Shown one piece after another: positions 52,863 to 61,632 of a stretch of DNA of 64,000 bases (its first letter is position 1; every line of letters begins with the position of its first letter). The stretch is from Sulfuritalea sp. (GTDB lineage Bacteria > Pseudomonadota > Gammaproteobacteria > Burkholderiales > Rhodocyclaceae): the NCBI GenBank assembly GCA_016712985.1, contig JADJQA010000015.1, positions 62,001-126,000 of the forward strand. Reading direction: 5' to 3'. Both the position numbers and the translations under genes were made by a program. The notes below the pieces were generated by a model that saw only the letters and a list, made by a program, of their open reading frames with translations, made no database searches and was not told the DNA's origin.

Positions 52863-53628
52863 ATTCGAAAAGGAGGTTGCCGCAAGAGTTGCTGCAAATC
52901 CAAAAGACGCGGAACTGTGCGCCAGCGCGGCGAAGTTCATGCGCGCCTCGATTCGGTCCAAGTATTCTTATAATTTTGCTTGGATGGGACGGCCGATCAT
53001 TCAGTATCCGCAGGATATTGTGGCTATGCAGGAACTGATCTGGTCAGTGAAGCCCGATCTGATCATCGAGACCGGCATCGCCCATGGCGGGTCACTGATT
53101 CTCAGCGCCTCGATGCTGGCGTTGCTTGACTTGACCGGGGCCATCGAAGCCGGCGAGAGCACATTGAATCTGCGTGGCTCGCGGCGCAAGGTGATCGGCA
53201 TCGATATCGACATTCGTGCGCATAATCGCGCGGCCATCGAGGCGCATCCGCTGAGTTCGTGGATCGAGATGATCCAGGGATCGAGCGTTGCCCCGGAGAC
53301 GATTGACCGGGTCAAGGCAGCGGCTACCGGGTACCCTCGGGTCATGGTCTGTCTGGATTCGAACCATACGCATGACCACGCGCTGGCCGAACTGGTCGCC
53401 TATGCGCCGCTGACCTCTGTCGGCAGCTATTGTGTAGTGTTCGATACCGTGGTCGAGGACATGCCTGCCGAGATGTTCCCTGATCGCCCTTGGGGGCCGG
53501 GAAACAATCCGAAGACGGCCGTTTGGGAATATCTCAAGTCGCATCCGGAGTTCGTGATCGATAAAGGGCTGGATGCCAAGCTACAGATCTCCGTCGCACC
53601 GCAAGGCTTCCTCAAGCGTGTCTCCTGA
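52855..53628 (+). CDS. Cephalosporin hydroxylase-family (CmcI-like) methyltransferase
   Basis: A 257-residue CmcI-type protein (PF04989), a SAM-dependent enzyme class that includes rhamnosyl O-methyltransferases. Signature segments are YNFAWMGRPIIQYPQDIVAM, PDLIIETGIAHGGSLILSA (motif I), KVIGIDIDIRAHNRAAIE, VMVCLDSNHTHDHALAEL (metal-binding acid and His) and FPDRPWGPGNNPKTAVWEYL. The ATG at 52855 overlaps the previous gene by eight bases. O-methylation of a deoxyhexose is the likeliest role; hydroxylation is the historical name only. Confidence 0.9.
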   Translation: MIEFEKEVAARVAANPKDAELCASAAKFMRASIRSKYSYNFAWMGRPIIQYPQDIVAMQELIWSVKPDLIIETGIAHGGSLILSASMLALLDLTGAIEAGESTLNLRGSRRKVIGIDIDIRAHNRAAIEAHPLSSWIEMIQGSSVAPETIDRVKAAATGYPRVMVCLDSNHTHDHALAELVAYAPLTSVGSYCVVFDTVVEDMPAEMFPDRPWGPGNNPKTAVWEYLKSHPEFVIDKGLDAKLQISVAPQGFLKRVS

Positions 53629-53667
53629 GCACTGTAATGCTCTGTAACCAGCGACGTTAACGGTGCC

Positions 53668-54413
53668 ATGAAGCGGGTCTTCCGTTTGTTGGCGAGTTGG
53701 TTTGCCGGGCTTGTCGGATTGAAGCCATCGCACCTTTTTCCCTCGCCGTCCAAGTTTTTCTTCTTAGAAAACTGAAAGCCTGCCTCGATCTGTCGTCAGG
53801 CATGTCGGTTGGCGTGGACGTGGCGTGTGCGGACTTCAAGTATCGGGATATGTTCAAGACCCAGCGCTATGTCGGCATTGATCTTGATCGCGACAACCTG
53901 ACCAAGGGATTGGCATTGCGTGCACGTCCCGACGATGTCGGTATCCTCGCCAACCTTCTGCATCTTGAGAAGGTTCCTCCTTTTGCCGATGTTCTGGTTT
54001 CCACCCATACCATCGCCAGTCTTCCGGCCGATCAACAGGTCTATGCAGTTCATGTCCTGGCCGGAGCGGTACTGCCGAACGGAACGCTTTTCGTGAATAT
54101 CCCGACCACGGATCAAGGCATGTTCCTGGAGAATGAATTGCGGAACCGTTTCGGGGCGGTCAGCCGTACAGAGTATGGTAATCCGGTGTTCATGAAGATA
54201 GAGGATTTCTTCGCCTACCGCACCGGTAGCAAGAATCCACTGCTCTTGGCTGCAGTAGGTCTGGCCTCGGTGCTTTGCTATCTTCTTTCCTTTCTCGAGG
54301 AACTCCGGGTGTTCAGGTTTCACGGGGTCTATACGCTCTTCTATTGCCGCAATCGCAGGGGCGATGAAACAGAGGAACGGTTCGGGCCGATCAAGGCATT
54401 GTCGCAACTCTGA
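53668..54413 (+). CDS. SAM methyltransferase-like protein, probable frameshift near 5' end
   Basis: A class I methyltransferase-like protein of about 248 residues after repair. ATG at 53668 opens MKRVFRLLASWFAGLVGL, but the frame stops at about 53775; the intact frame from 53697 carries the domain (VGVDVACADFKYRDMF, YVGIDLDRDNLTKGL, DVLVSTHTIASLPADQQ, GAVLPNGTLFVNIPT). Adding one T or C in the T-run near 53757-53761 joins both. The C-terminus has a hydrophobic segment (LLLAAVGLASVLCYLLSF) that may anchor it to the membrane. The motif I glycine pattern is weak, so activity is uncertain. Confidence 0.62.
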
Positions 54414-54486
54414 AGTTTTTCGCCATTGTCCGAATAAAGCTGCCTGCTGCTTTTCGTCACCAATTTGATCGGGTACGAGGTCCGGC

Positions 54487-55884
54487 TTGAAAATCGCGTT
54501 TTACATGATGGGAGGCTACGCAAAGATATTGCGTCGCTGTGTGGATTTTCTGCCAGGAGTCGAGGCTTCTGCTGTCTGCCCGAACTGGCAATCGTACAAA
54601 GAGGCCGAACTCGAGCCGCGGCTGACGGATATCGGCTATCTCTATGCCAACTTCAACGAATTGTTTGATCAGATTGATGTTTCAGGTTTCTGCGAGCGTT
54701 TCTCCAGCATCAACCTCTACGAAGTCCTGTTGGTCGACAAGGCGCATTTCAAGAACAGGACGGGCGACTATCAACTGCGCTACATCTGCGCCGTGGGGCA
54801 GCGTCTGCTGGAGATTTTTGAAAAGACCCGGCCGGATTGCCTTTTGCTGCCAATCATCGAAACGATTGATTCGATGATGGCCTATCGGTTGGCGCAATGC
54901 CTGGGCATCCAGCCGATCATCTATGCGCACGGCCGATTTTCCAACCTGTCGTTCTTCTCCGATTCACATTACGAGTTGCTTCCGCCCTATCTCGAGTCTC
55001 TTGAAAGCAGCGAAGCCGATGACATATGGGCACAAGCCTTCATCGAGGACTACCGCGCAAGGCCGGCACCGTTCAACTACCGGCCGGCTCTTGAAGGCGG
55101 CGATGTCTACCCCGATTTCCAGGAGAAACATGGCAGCCTTTTCCGGTTGCTGCGAAATGTTTGGCTGAAGACCGGCGTTGAAAAACACAACCGGATGATT
55201 CGGCTCTGGATCAGTTTCCAGGTTCGTTTCCAGCATTTGTTTCTTCCTGTCCGCAATTTTCTTTATGGACTGAAGGAAAAGTACTACATCCGGCCGAGGC
55301 AGATCCCGGAAGGAAGTTTCGATTTCTTTCCGCTGCACTTCTCACCCGAATCGTCCATCAATGTGCCGGCAGCGTTCTACATCGACCAGACGCGCGTGGT
55401 CGACCGGATTCTGCTGGATCGTCAGGGCAACGATCCTCTCGTCGTCAAGGAACACCCGGCCATGTACGGTTTCCGGCCGAGCGGATTCTATCGATCGCTG
55501 GTGCACCGTCCGATGGTGCATTTCGTGCATCGCAAGACGCCAAGTTTTGAGCTGATACGGAAGGCCCGCACGGTTTACTCGGTTACCGGGACCGCCTGTC
55601 TTGAAGCGTTCTTTCTTGGCATCAAATGGATACAGTACGGCGACAATTTCCTGAGCGACTGGATACGCCGAAGGCAAGCCCGAGCGATGGATTGTTCTCC
55701 CGAGGCGTTCATCCGCGATGTGCGCAGGGTTTCAAGCGACTTTGTGCTGTATTCGCCCGGCCGGTCGCTCGCAGACGACCAGATCCTGTTTGCGAAGTCG
55801 AATGTGCAGAAACTGAGCACGCATCTGCTGTTTCACATCAAACAGGGCAATCGGTTCCGGAAGCCGGAACAGAAGGAAGGCTGA
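54487..55884 (+). CDS. Capsule-synthesis-like glycan protein (KpsS/LipB-like)
   Basis: A 465-residue protein similar in plan to capsule polysaccharide synthesis proteins (PF05159). It starts with TTG at 54487 after GAGG. Visible elements are MKIAFYMMGGYAKILRRC, LLLPIIETIDSMMAYRL with IYAHGRFSNLSFF, then the C-terminal nucleotide-sugar-binding-like half: FFPLHFSPESSIN, PLVVKEHPAMYG, VYSVTGTACLEAFFLG. KpsS-type enzymes add KDO residues; here the donor is unknown and may be the CMP-nonulosonate. Soluble, no signal peptide. Confidence 0.65.
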   Translation: MKIAFYMMGGYAKILRRCVDFLPGVEASAVCPNWQSYKEAELEPRLTDIGYLYANFNELFDQIDVSGFCERFSSINLYEVLLVDKAHFKNRTGDYQLRYICAVGQRLLEIFEKTRPDCLLLPIIETIDSMMAYRLAQCLGIQPIIYAHGRFSNLSFFSDSHYELLPPYLESLESSEADDIWAQAFIEDYRARPAPFNYRPALEGGDVYPDFQEKHGSLFRLLRNVWLKTGVEKHNRMIRLWISFQVRFQHLFLPVRNFLYGLKEKYYIRPRQIPEGSFDFFPLHFSPESSINVPAAFYIDQTRVVDRILLDRQGNDPLVVKEHPAMYGFRPSGFYRSLVHRPMVHFVHRKTPSFELIRKARTVYSVTGTACLEAFFLGIKWIQYGDNFLSDWIRRRQARAMDCSPEAFIRDVRRVSSDFVLYSPGRSLADDQILFAKSNVQKLSTHLLFHIKQGNRFRKPEQKEG

Positions 55885-55893
55885 GCCCAAGCA

Positions 55894-57135
55894 ATGGGTA
55901 GAAATCTGCTCCTGCTGAGCTACTGCTTTCCACCGGCCAATATCATCGGCGCGGTTCGTCCTTACCAGATCGCCAGGTTCTTTCAGCAGCGGGGCTGGAA
56001 CGTGCAGGTCATCTCGATTAGTGACAGCAGCATTGCCGATACCGATTCCGCGGATGTCTCCGGCATATCTTCGGTACGTATTCCTGCCCCATGGCTTGTT
56101 TCATGGCTTAACACCGTTACGACGACCGACGGCCGGGCCGGAATACTGCATTCCGCCTTTCTCCGTAGCATCAAGTTTGTCGTGCGCCTGCTCGTCTTCC
56201 CGGAACATTTCATCCTGCTCCGCAAGATCTATGTCGATGAGGCCATGCGCCTGTCGGCCGATAAGCGCTTCCACCTTGTGATGCGTTCGACTCTGCCGTT
56301 CACGATCCACAGCGCGGCCCGACAGATCGCCCGACAGCTCTCCGTTCCCTGGGTGGCGGACAATCGCGATCTTTGGGCCGCTTCACCGTACCGCAAGGCA
56401 TTGCCGTTCCGGCGCGCACTTGATCGACGATACGAGCGCGCGACGCTCGCCGACGCCGATCTGATCCTGGGCATCAGCGAAAGCATGATCGCCTACTATC
56501 GCGACATTTGCGGGTTCAAGAAGGCATTGCTGATAATGAATGGCTACCCTGTCATGCCGATTGTCGAAGACGCGGGTGAGCCCAGCCGCAAGACGCTGGA
56601 CATTGTCTATGGCGGAATTCTGTATGGCGCCCTGCGCGATCCTTCGCCCCTGCTGAAAGCAATTGCATCGGATGAGCAGTTGAGATCGAGGGTCGAGGTG
56701 CATTTTTTCGGTTCCGAGCCGGACAGGGTTTCTGCCCTGGCGGATACCTTCAAGGAGTGCAGCATTGCGTGTCATGCCCGAGTGTCGAAAAGCGAGATTG
56801 CAGCGAAATACCGCCACGCTTCGCTGTTACTGGTCATACTTGGCGATGACGTGTTCGAAAATGGAGTCATGACCGGCAAGTTCTTCGAGTACCTGACGCA
56901 TGGAAAACCCATTCTCGCGATCGCCGCGGAGGAATCCGAACTGGCACGGGTGATCAATGGACACGCATTGGGGCTGGCGACGCGCGATCCGGGACGAATT
57001 GCCGGTTATCTCGGGTCATTGATCAGAGGAGAATCCCCGGACACGATCAGCCCGCCACCGGAGCTGTCCATCGAGCACCAGCTTTCGTTACTGTACTCGG
57101 CAGTCGAGACACTTCCGGCGCTTATTGCGCGTTGA
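55894..57135 (+). CDS. Family 4-like glycosyltransferase
   Basis: A 413-residue GT-B glycosyltransferase. The N-terminus LLLLSYCFPPANIIGAVRPY is typical of GT4 enzymes in EPS clusters; PWVADNRDLWAASPYRK and LILGISESMIAYY follow; the C-terminal donor half has DIVYGGILYGALRD, HARVSKSEIAAKYRHASLLLVI and GVMTGKFFEYLTHGKPILAI with the conserved acidic pair region. Sugar donor and acceptor are unknown. The start lies nine bases after the preceding stop. Confidence 0.85.
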   Translation: MGRNLLLLSYCFPPANIIGAVRPYQIARFFQQRGWNVQVISISDSSIADTDSADVSGISSVRIPAPWLVSWLNTVTTTDGRAGILHSAFLRSIKFVVRLLVFPEHFILLRKIYVDEAMRLSADKRFHLVMRSTLPFTIHSAARQIARQLSVPWVADNRDLWAASPYRKALPFRRALDRRYERATLADADLILGISESMIAYYRDICGFKKALLIMNGYPVMPIVEDAGEPSRKTLDIVYGGILYGALRDPSPLLKAIASDEQLRSRVEVHFFGSEPDRVSALADTFKECSIACHARVSKSEIAAKYRHASLLLVILGDDVFENGVMTGKFFEYLTHGKPILAIAAEESELARVINGHALGLATRDPGRIAGYLGSLIRGESPDTISPPPELSIEHQLSLLYSAVETLPALIAR

Positions 57136-57159
57136 TCATCAAGAGGGAAATACAGAATC

Positions 57160-57663
57160 ATGAAATCCTTCCTGCTGAAAATCATTCGCGGCAGGCACCT
57201 TTTCGGACTTTACCTGGTCAACTTCGTGTTCCAGAAAATTCTGAGAATCACGAGTCAGCGGGTCAGGCTACTGCATTTCACCAACGTCATTTCGGCAGAG
57301 GATGGATTCGAGTTGACCGGAGAGGGCGAACTTGCCGAGCGTTGCCTGCGAATCAACGGTGGCATCATGATTCAGGCAGGCAATGGCGTTCGCCTGCATC
57401 GCTCTTGTCTGCTCGGGCCTGGTGTCAAGATCATCAGCGGCAATCACGATCTGGATGATTTTGCCAGCCCGTCAGTTCCATGCGATGGAATTCAGATCTC
57501 TGAAAGGTGCTGGATCGGAGCGAATGTCATAATACTGCCCGACGTAGAATTGCTGCCAGGGACCATCGTCGGTGCCGGAAGTGTGGTTACCCGCGGATTC
57601 GGCGTTCCTGACATCGTTGTCGCCGGGAATCCGGCCAGGATTGTCCGGCACCGGAAGGCCTGA
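57160..57663 (+). CDS. Left-handed beta-helix acyltransferase
   Basis: A 167-residue hexapeptide-repeat acyltransferase, WcaF/Maa-like. The repeats run from about residue 70 to the end: GIMIQAGNGVRLHRSCLLGP, VKIISGNHDLDDF with the catalytic His, WIGANVIILPDVELLPGTIV and GAGSVVTRGF, VAGNPARIVR. AGAGGGA supports ATG 57160. It probably O- or N-acetylates a sugar of the glycan. Confidence 0.9.
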   Translation: MKSFLLKIIRGRHLFGLYLVNFVFQKILRITSQRVRLLHFTNVISAEDGFELTGEGELAERCLRINGGIMIQAGNGVRLHRSCLLGPGVKIISGNHDLDDFASPSVPCDGIQISERCWIGANVIILPDVELLPGTIVGAGSVVTRGFGVPDIVVAGNPARIVRHRKA

Positions 57664-57742
57664 TCGGGATTGGCCGAGAGTCTTTCTGCGTCGCTGTCCC
57701 GCCGGATAGGCAAGCCGTCGGTGGAGAGAAAATGGAGAAAGT

Positions 57743-58801
57743 ATGCATCATTTTGCAACAGTCAATGACCGGAAGATCAAATTCGCCCTGGTAGGCTGCG
57801 GGCGAATTGCCAGGAACCATTTCGCGGCATTGCAGGAACACCGCGACCACGCGCAACTGGTCGGGGTCTGCGATGTCGATGAAAAAGTGCTACGTGCCGC
57901 GGCCGCCATTACCGCGGCCAAGCCGTACGACTCATTGACCGCCCTGCTGGCCGAATGCGACGCGGACATCGTCGCTCTGACCACGCCGAGCGGCTTGCAT
58001 CCCGAGCAGACGATACAGATCGCTACGAACCGACGACACGTCATGACGGAAAAGCCGATGGCAACGCGCTGGCACGATGGCTTGCAGATGGTCAAAGCCT
58101 GCGACGAAGCCGGCGTGCGGCTGTTCGTGGTCAAGCAGAACCGGAAGAACGCGACCTTGCAGTTGATCAAGAATGCGATCAGCAAGGGGCGTTTTGGCCG
58201 GATCTACATGGTCAACATCAATGTCTTCTGGACTCGACCGCAGGCGTACTACGACAGCGCAGCCTGGCGCGGGACGTGGGAATTTGATGGCGGCGCCTTC
58301 ATGAACCAGGCCAGCCACTACGTCGACCTTCTCGACTGGCTGATCGGTCCGATTGAGAGCGTACAGGCCTATACCGGAACGCTGGCCCGAAACATCGAGG
58401 TCGAGGATACCGGAGTCATGAGCATACGCTGGCGTTCCGGTACGCTGGGGTCGCTCAATGCAACGATGCTGACGTATCCAAAGAACCTCGAAGGAAGCAT
58501 CACGATCCTCGGCGAAAAAGGTTCGGTGCGGATTGGCGGCGTTGCTGTAAACGAGATCCAGCACTGGGAATTCGCTGATTCAGACCCGGACGACGAGGCG
58601 GTTACCCGAGCCAGCTACAACACCACATCGGTATACGGTTTCGGACATGCGCTTTACTACGATAACGTCATCAAAACGCTGCGCGGCGAGGAAAAGCCGG
58701 AAACCGACGGGAGGGAGGGGTTGAAATCGCTCGAGTTGTTGATCGCCGCCTATCTGTCTGCGCGTGACGGCCGTCGGGTAGCCTTGCCGCTCGATTATTG
58801 A
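57743..58801 (+). CDS. wbpB: UDP-N-acetylglucosaminuronate 3-dehydrogenase (WbpB/WlbA)
   Basis: A 352-residue Gfo/Idh/MocA oxidoreductase. KFALVGCGRIARNHFAALQE is the NAD loop; EKPMATRWHDG has the catalytic Lys; VFWTRPQAYYDSAAWRGTW, DGGAFMNQASHYVDLLDWL and EGSITILGEKGSVRIGG are signatures of WlbA/WbpB, which oxidise C3 of UDP-GlcNAcA. GGAG lies upstream of ATG 57743. The next three genes are the D, E and I steps in order, so the assignment is firm. Confidence 0.94.
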   Translation: MHHFATVNDRKIKFALVGCGRIARNHFAALQEHRDHAQLVGVCDVDEKVLRAAAAITAAKPYDSLTALLAECDADIVALTTPSGLHPEQTIQIATNRRHVMTEKPMATRWHDGLQMVKACDEAGVRLFVVKQNRKNATLQLIKNAISKGRFGRIYMVNINVFWTRPQAYYDSAAWRGTWEFDGGAFMNQASHYVDLLDWLIGPIESVQAYTGTLARNIEVEDTGVMSIRWRSGTLGSLNATMLTYPKNLEGSITILGEKGSVRIGGVAVNEIQHWEFADSDPDDEAVTRASYNTTSVYGFGHALYYDNVIKTLRGEEKPETDGREGLKSLELLIAAYLSARDGRRVALPLDY

Positions 58802-58802
58802 C

Positions 58803-59381
58803 ATGCCGGCCGTCATTCATCCTTCCGCCATTGTCGATGAGGGGGCGACGCTCGGCGACGGTACACATGTCTGGCATTGGGTCCATGTCTGTCCCGGTGC
58901 GCGCATTGGCGACAGATGCTCGCTTGGGCAGAACGTGTTTGTCGGCAACGACGTGGCTATCGGGAATAACGTCAGGATCCAGAACAACGTTTCTGTTTAT
59001 GACGCGGTGACTCTGGAGGACGATGTCTTCTGTGGGCCGAGCATGGTCTTCACCAATGTCATCAATCCCAGGTCAGCCGTCGCCAGAAAAAATGAGTACC
59101 GGCGCACCCTGGTTTGCCGCGGCGCGACGCTGGGGGCAAACTCGACCATCATCTGTGGCGTCACCATCGGAGAATATGCGTTTATCGGCGCCGGCGCAGT
59201 TGTCGGTCGCAACGTGTTGCCGCACGCGCTGATGGTGGGCGTCCCGGCACGCCAGACCGGCTGGATGTGCCGGTGCGGTGTCAAGTTACCAGAAACCCCG
59301 GGCAACGTGAGTTGTCCGGAATGCGGCATCAACTACCGAACAGACGGCAGTACCTGCACCCTCTTGTCGTCGGAAGGCTGA
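58803..59381 (+). CDS. wbpD: UDP-2-acetamido-3-amino-glucuronate N-acetyltransferase (WbpD/WlbB)
   Basis: A 192-residue left-handed beta-helix N-acetyltransferase. IHPSAIVDEGATLGDGTHVW starts the helix; GQNVFVGNDVAIGNNVRIQN, FCGPSMVFTNVINPRS, TIICGVTIGEYAFIGAGAVV and MVGVPARQTGWMCRCG with a C-terminal zinc-like Cys pair (C-x-x-C) are typical of WlbB. It acetylates the 3-amino group formed by WbpE. One base separates it from wbpB. Confidence 0.94.
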   Translation: MPAVIHPSAIVDEGATLGDGTHVWHWVHVCPGARIGDRCSLGQNVFVGNDVAIGNNVRIQNNVSVYDAVTLEDDVFCGPSMVFTNVINPRSAVARKNEYRRTLVCRGATLGANSTIICGVTIGEYAFIGAGAVVGRNVLPHALMVGVPARQTGWMCRCGVKLPETPGNVSCPECGINYRTDGSTCTLLSSEG

Positions 59382-59384
59382 ATC

Positions 59385-60497
59385 TTGTCTATCGAATTCA
59401 TTGACCGGAAGACCCAGTACCAGACGCTAAAGTCGGGCATCAACGAGCGCATCCAGGGCGTTCTGGATCACGGCCAGTTCATCATGGGGCCGGAGGTCAG
59501 GGAGCTTGAGGCACGGCTGGCATCCCGTGTCGGTGCGAGACACTGCATCACCGTCTCGTCGGGTACCGACGCCCTGCTGCTTGCCTTGATGGCACTCGAG
59601 ATCGGTCCGGGTGACGAGGTAATCACCACGCCCTTCACCTTTGTCTCAACCGCCGAGGTAATTGCCCTTCTTGGCGCAGTGCCGGTGTTTATCGACGTCG
59701 AGCCGGATACCTGCAACATGGATTCCAGATTGCTGGCGGCTGCAATCACTCCGCGGACCCGGGCGATCATCCCGGTGTCGCTTTACGGGCAGGTCTGTGA
59801 CATGGACGAGATCAATGCCATTGCTGCTCGAAAAGGCATTCCCGTCATCGAGGACGCAGCACAGAGTTTTGGCGCAGTGTATCGCGGCCGTCCTAGTTGC
59901 GGACTTTCAACGATCGGCTGCACGAGTTTCTTTCCCAGCAAGCCACTGGGTTGTTACGGTGACGGCGGTGCGATATTCACCGATGATGACTCTCTGGCAA
60001 CCGCGATGCGCGAGTTGCGCATACATGGCCAGTCCCGCCGTTACTACCACACGCGTGTCGGAATTGGTGGCCGGATGGACACCCTCCAGTGCGCGGTCGT
60101 TCTGGCGAAACTGGATCATTTCGATTTTGAGCTGGAGCAGCGCATCCGCATCGGAGCTGACTACCTTACCCTGCTCCGAAACCTAAAATCGCTCGCGCCG
60201 CCGGTGGTTCGTCCCGACCGTAGCTGTGTCTGGGCCCAATTTACTGTTCAGTCCGACGATCGAGATGTCTTTATCGCAACGCTACAGGCAGCCGGTGTGC
60301 CTGCGGCGATTCACTACCCCGTACCGCTGCACAAGCAACCGGCATATGAGAGAATCAGCCGGATTGAAGGACTCCTTGACCATGCGGAAAGACTGGCTGG
60401 TCGCGTATTCAGCCTGCCGATGCACCCTTACCTGACGTCTGACGCGCAAGCATCGATTGTTGCGGCACTCAAGGGAAATGATGCTCATCATGCCTAG
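59385..60497 (+). CDS. wbpE: UDP-2-acetamido-2-deoxy-3-oxo-glucuronate aminotransferase (WbpE/WlbC)
   Basis: A 370-residue DegT/DnrJ/EryC1 aminotransferase that aminates C3 of the WbpB product. IEFIDRKTQYQTLKSGINER is the family start; VSSGTDALLLALMA, TPFTFVSTAEVIALLGA, VIEDAAQSFGA and FFPSKPLGCYGDGGAIF with the PLP lysine follow, then RIGIGGRMDTLQCAVV-like GVGGRMDTLQ. The start is TTG at 59385 with GAAGG upstream. It overlaps the next gene. Confidence 0.94.
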   Translation: MSIEFIDRKTQYQTLKSGINERIQGVLDHGQFIMGPEVRELEARLASRVGARHCITVSSGTDALLLALMALEIGPGDEVITTPFTFVSTAEVIALLGAVPVFIDVEPDTCNMDSRLLAAAITPRTRAIIPVSLYGQVCDMDEINAIAARKGIPVIEDAAQSFGAVYRGRPSCGLSTIGCTSFFPSKPLGCYGDGGAIFTDDDSLATAMRELRIHGQSRRYYHTRVGIGGRMDTLQCAVVLAKLDHFDFELEQRIRIGADYLTLLRNLKSLAPPVVRPDRSCVWAQFTVQSDDRDVFIATLQAAGVPAAIHYPVPLHKQPAYERISRIEGLLDHAERLAGRVFSLPMHPYLTSDAQASIVAALKGNDAHHA

Positions 60498-61569
60498 AAA
60501 AATAGTGACTGTCGTGGGTGCCCGCCCGCAATTCGTCAAGGCGGCTGCAATATCACGCGTCATTCGCGACGATCATGCCGGTGCGCTTCAGGAAGTGCTG
60601 CTGCACACGGGTCAGCATTATGACCGCAATATGTCTCAGGTATTTTTCGACGAACTCGATGTTCCGCATCCGAAATACAACCTGGAGATTTCCGGCGGCC
60701 ATCACGGTGCGATGACCGGCAGGATGCTTGAGGCGATCGAAACCGTCCTTATCGCCGAAAAGCCGGACTGGGTCCTCATCTATGGAGACACCAACTCGAC
60801 CCTTGCGGGTGCGCTGGCGGCAGTCAAGCTTCACATTCCGGTTGCCCACGTCGAGGCCGGACTACGTTCCTTCAACAGGATCATGCCCGAGGAAGTCAAT
60901 CGCATCGTTGCCGATCGTGTCGCTTCGCTGCTGTTCTGCCCGACCAATTCCGCCGTCGCCAACCTGGCAATGGAGGGAATCGTCGATGGCGTCACGAATG
61001 TCGGCGATGTCATGTATGACGTGGCTCTGTTCTATCGGGGTCGTTCGGCTGGCCGCGAGGCTATCCTCGAGAGTTTCAATTTGACGCCCGGCGCTTTTGC
61101 GCTGGCCACCTGTCATCGGGCGGAGAATACGGACGATCCGCTCCGCTTGCGGGCGATCTGTCTGGGCCTGGCCGACATAGCAACGCAGATGGATGTTGTC
61201 TTGCCGCTCCACCCAAGAACCCGGCGTTTGCTATCAGAAAATGGGATGATTCCGCTGCTCGGCCGCGTTCAGCTTGTCGATCCCCTTTCATTCCTTGGAA
61301 TGCTGGCGCTCGAGCAGGCTGCACGGGTGGTTGTCACGGATTCGGGCGGCGTTCAAAAAGAAGCCTATTTTTATGGAGTACCCTGCGTAACCATGCGGGA
61401 TGAAACGGAGTGGGTGGAAACCATCGAACTGAAGTGGAATCGTCTGGTCGGTGCGTCACGAGACTTGATCGCATCGGCTGCGCTGTCGGCCGGACCGGGC
61501 ATGCCCGGAACCAGTCCGTATGGTGATGGACATGCAGCGCAGCGCATCGTTGATACCCTGCTGTCCTGA
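60481..61569 (+). CDS. wbpI: UDP-2,3-diacetamido-glucuronate 2-epimerase (WbpI/WlbD-like)
   Basis: A 362-residue UDP-GlcNAc 2-epimerase-family enzyme. KIVTVVGARPQFVKAAAISR, LHTGQHYDRNMSQVFFDEL, VLIYGDTNSTLAGALAA, HVEAGLRSFNRIMPEEVNR, TCHRAENTDDPLRLR and TDSGGVQKEAYFYGVPC are consensus. Since it follows wbpB, D and E, it should form UDP-ManNAc(3NAc)A from the GlcNAc3NAcA isomer. Starts at 60478, 60481 and 60490 are possible; AAGGGA is best placed for 60481. Confidence 0.92.
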   Translation: MLIMPRKIVTVVGARPQFVKAAAISRVIRDDHAGALQEVLLHTGQHYDRNMSQVFFDELDVPHPKYNLEISGGHHGAMTGRMLEAIETVLIAEKPDWVLIYGDTNSTLAGALAAVKLHIPVAHVEAGLRSFNRIMPEEVNRIVADRVASLLFCPTNSAVANLAMEGIVDGVTNVGDVMYDVALFYRGRSAGREAILESFNLTPGAFALATCHRAENTDDPLRLRAICLGLADIATQMDVVLPLHPRTRRLLSENGMIPLLGRVQLVDPLSFLGMLALEQAARVVVTDSGGVQKEAYFYGVPCVTMRDETEWVETIELKWNRLVGASRDLIASAALSAGPGMPGTSPYGDGHAAQRIVDTLLS

Positions 61570-61632
61570 TATTGACACCGATTCGGCATCAACAGCAGGG
61601 CTGTTCACATGCGCCAATGACGAGGAAAGTCC

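Noticed and set aside
61585..61610. Hairpin AACAG/CTGTT after wbpI as a terminator
   Set aside because: The stem is only five base pairs and has no T-run; the methyltransferase gene follows at once.
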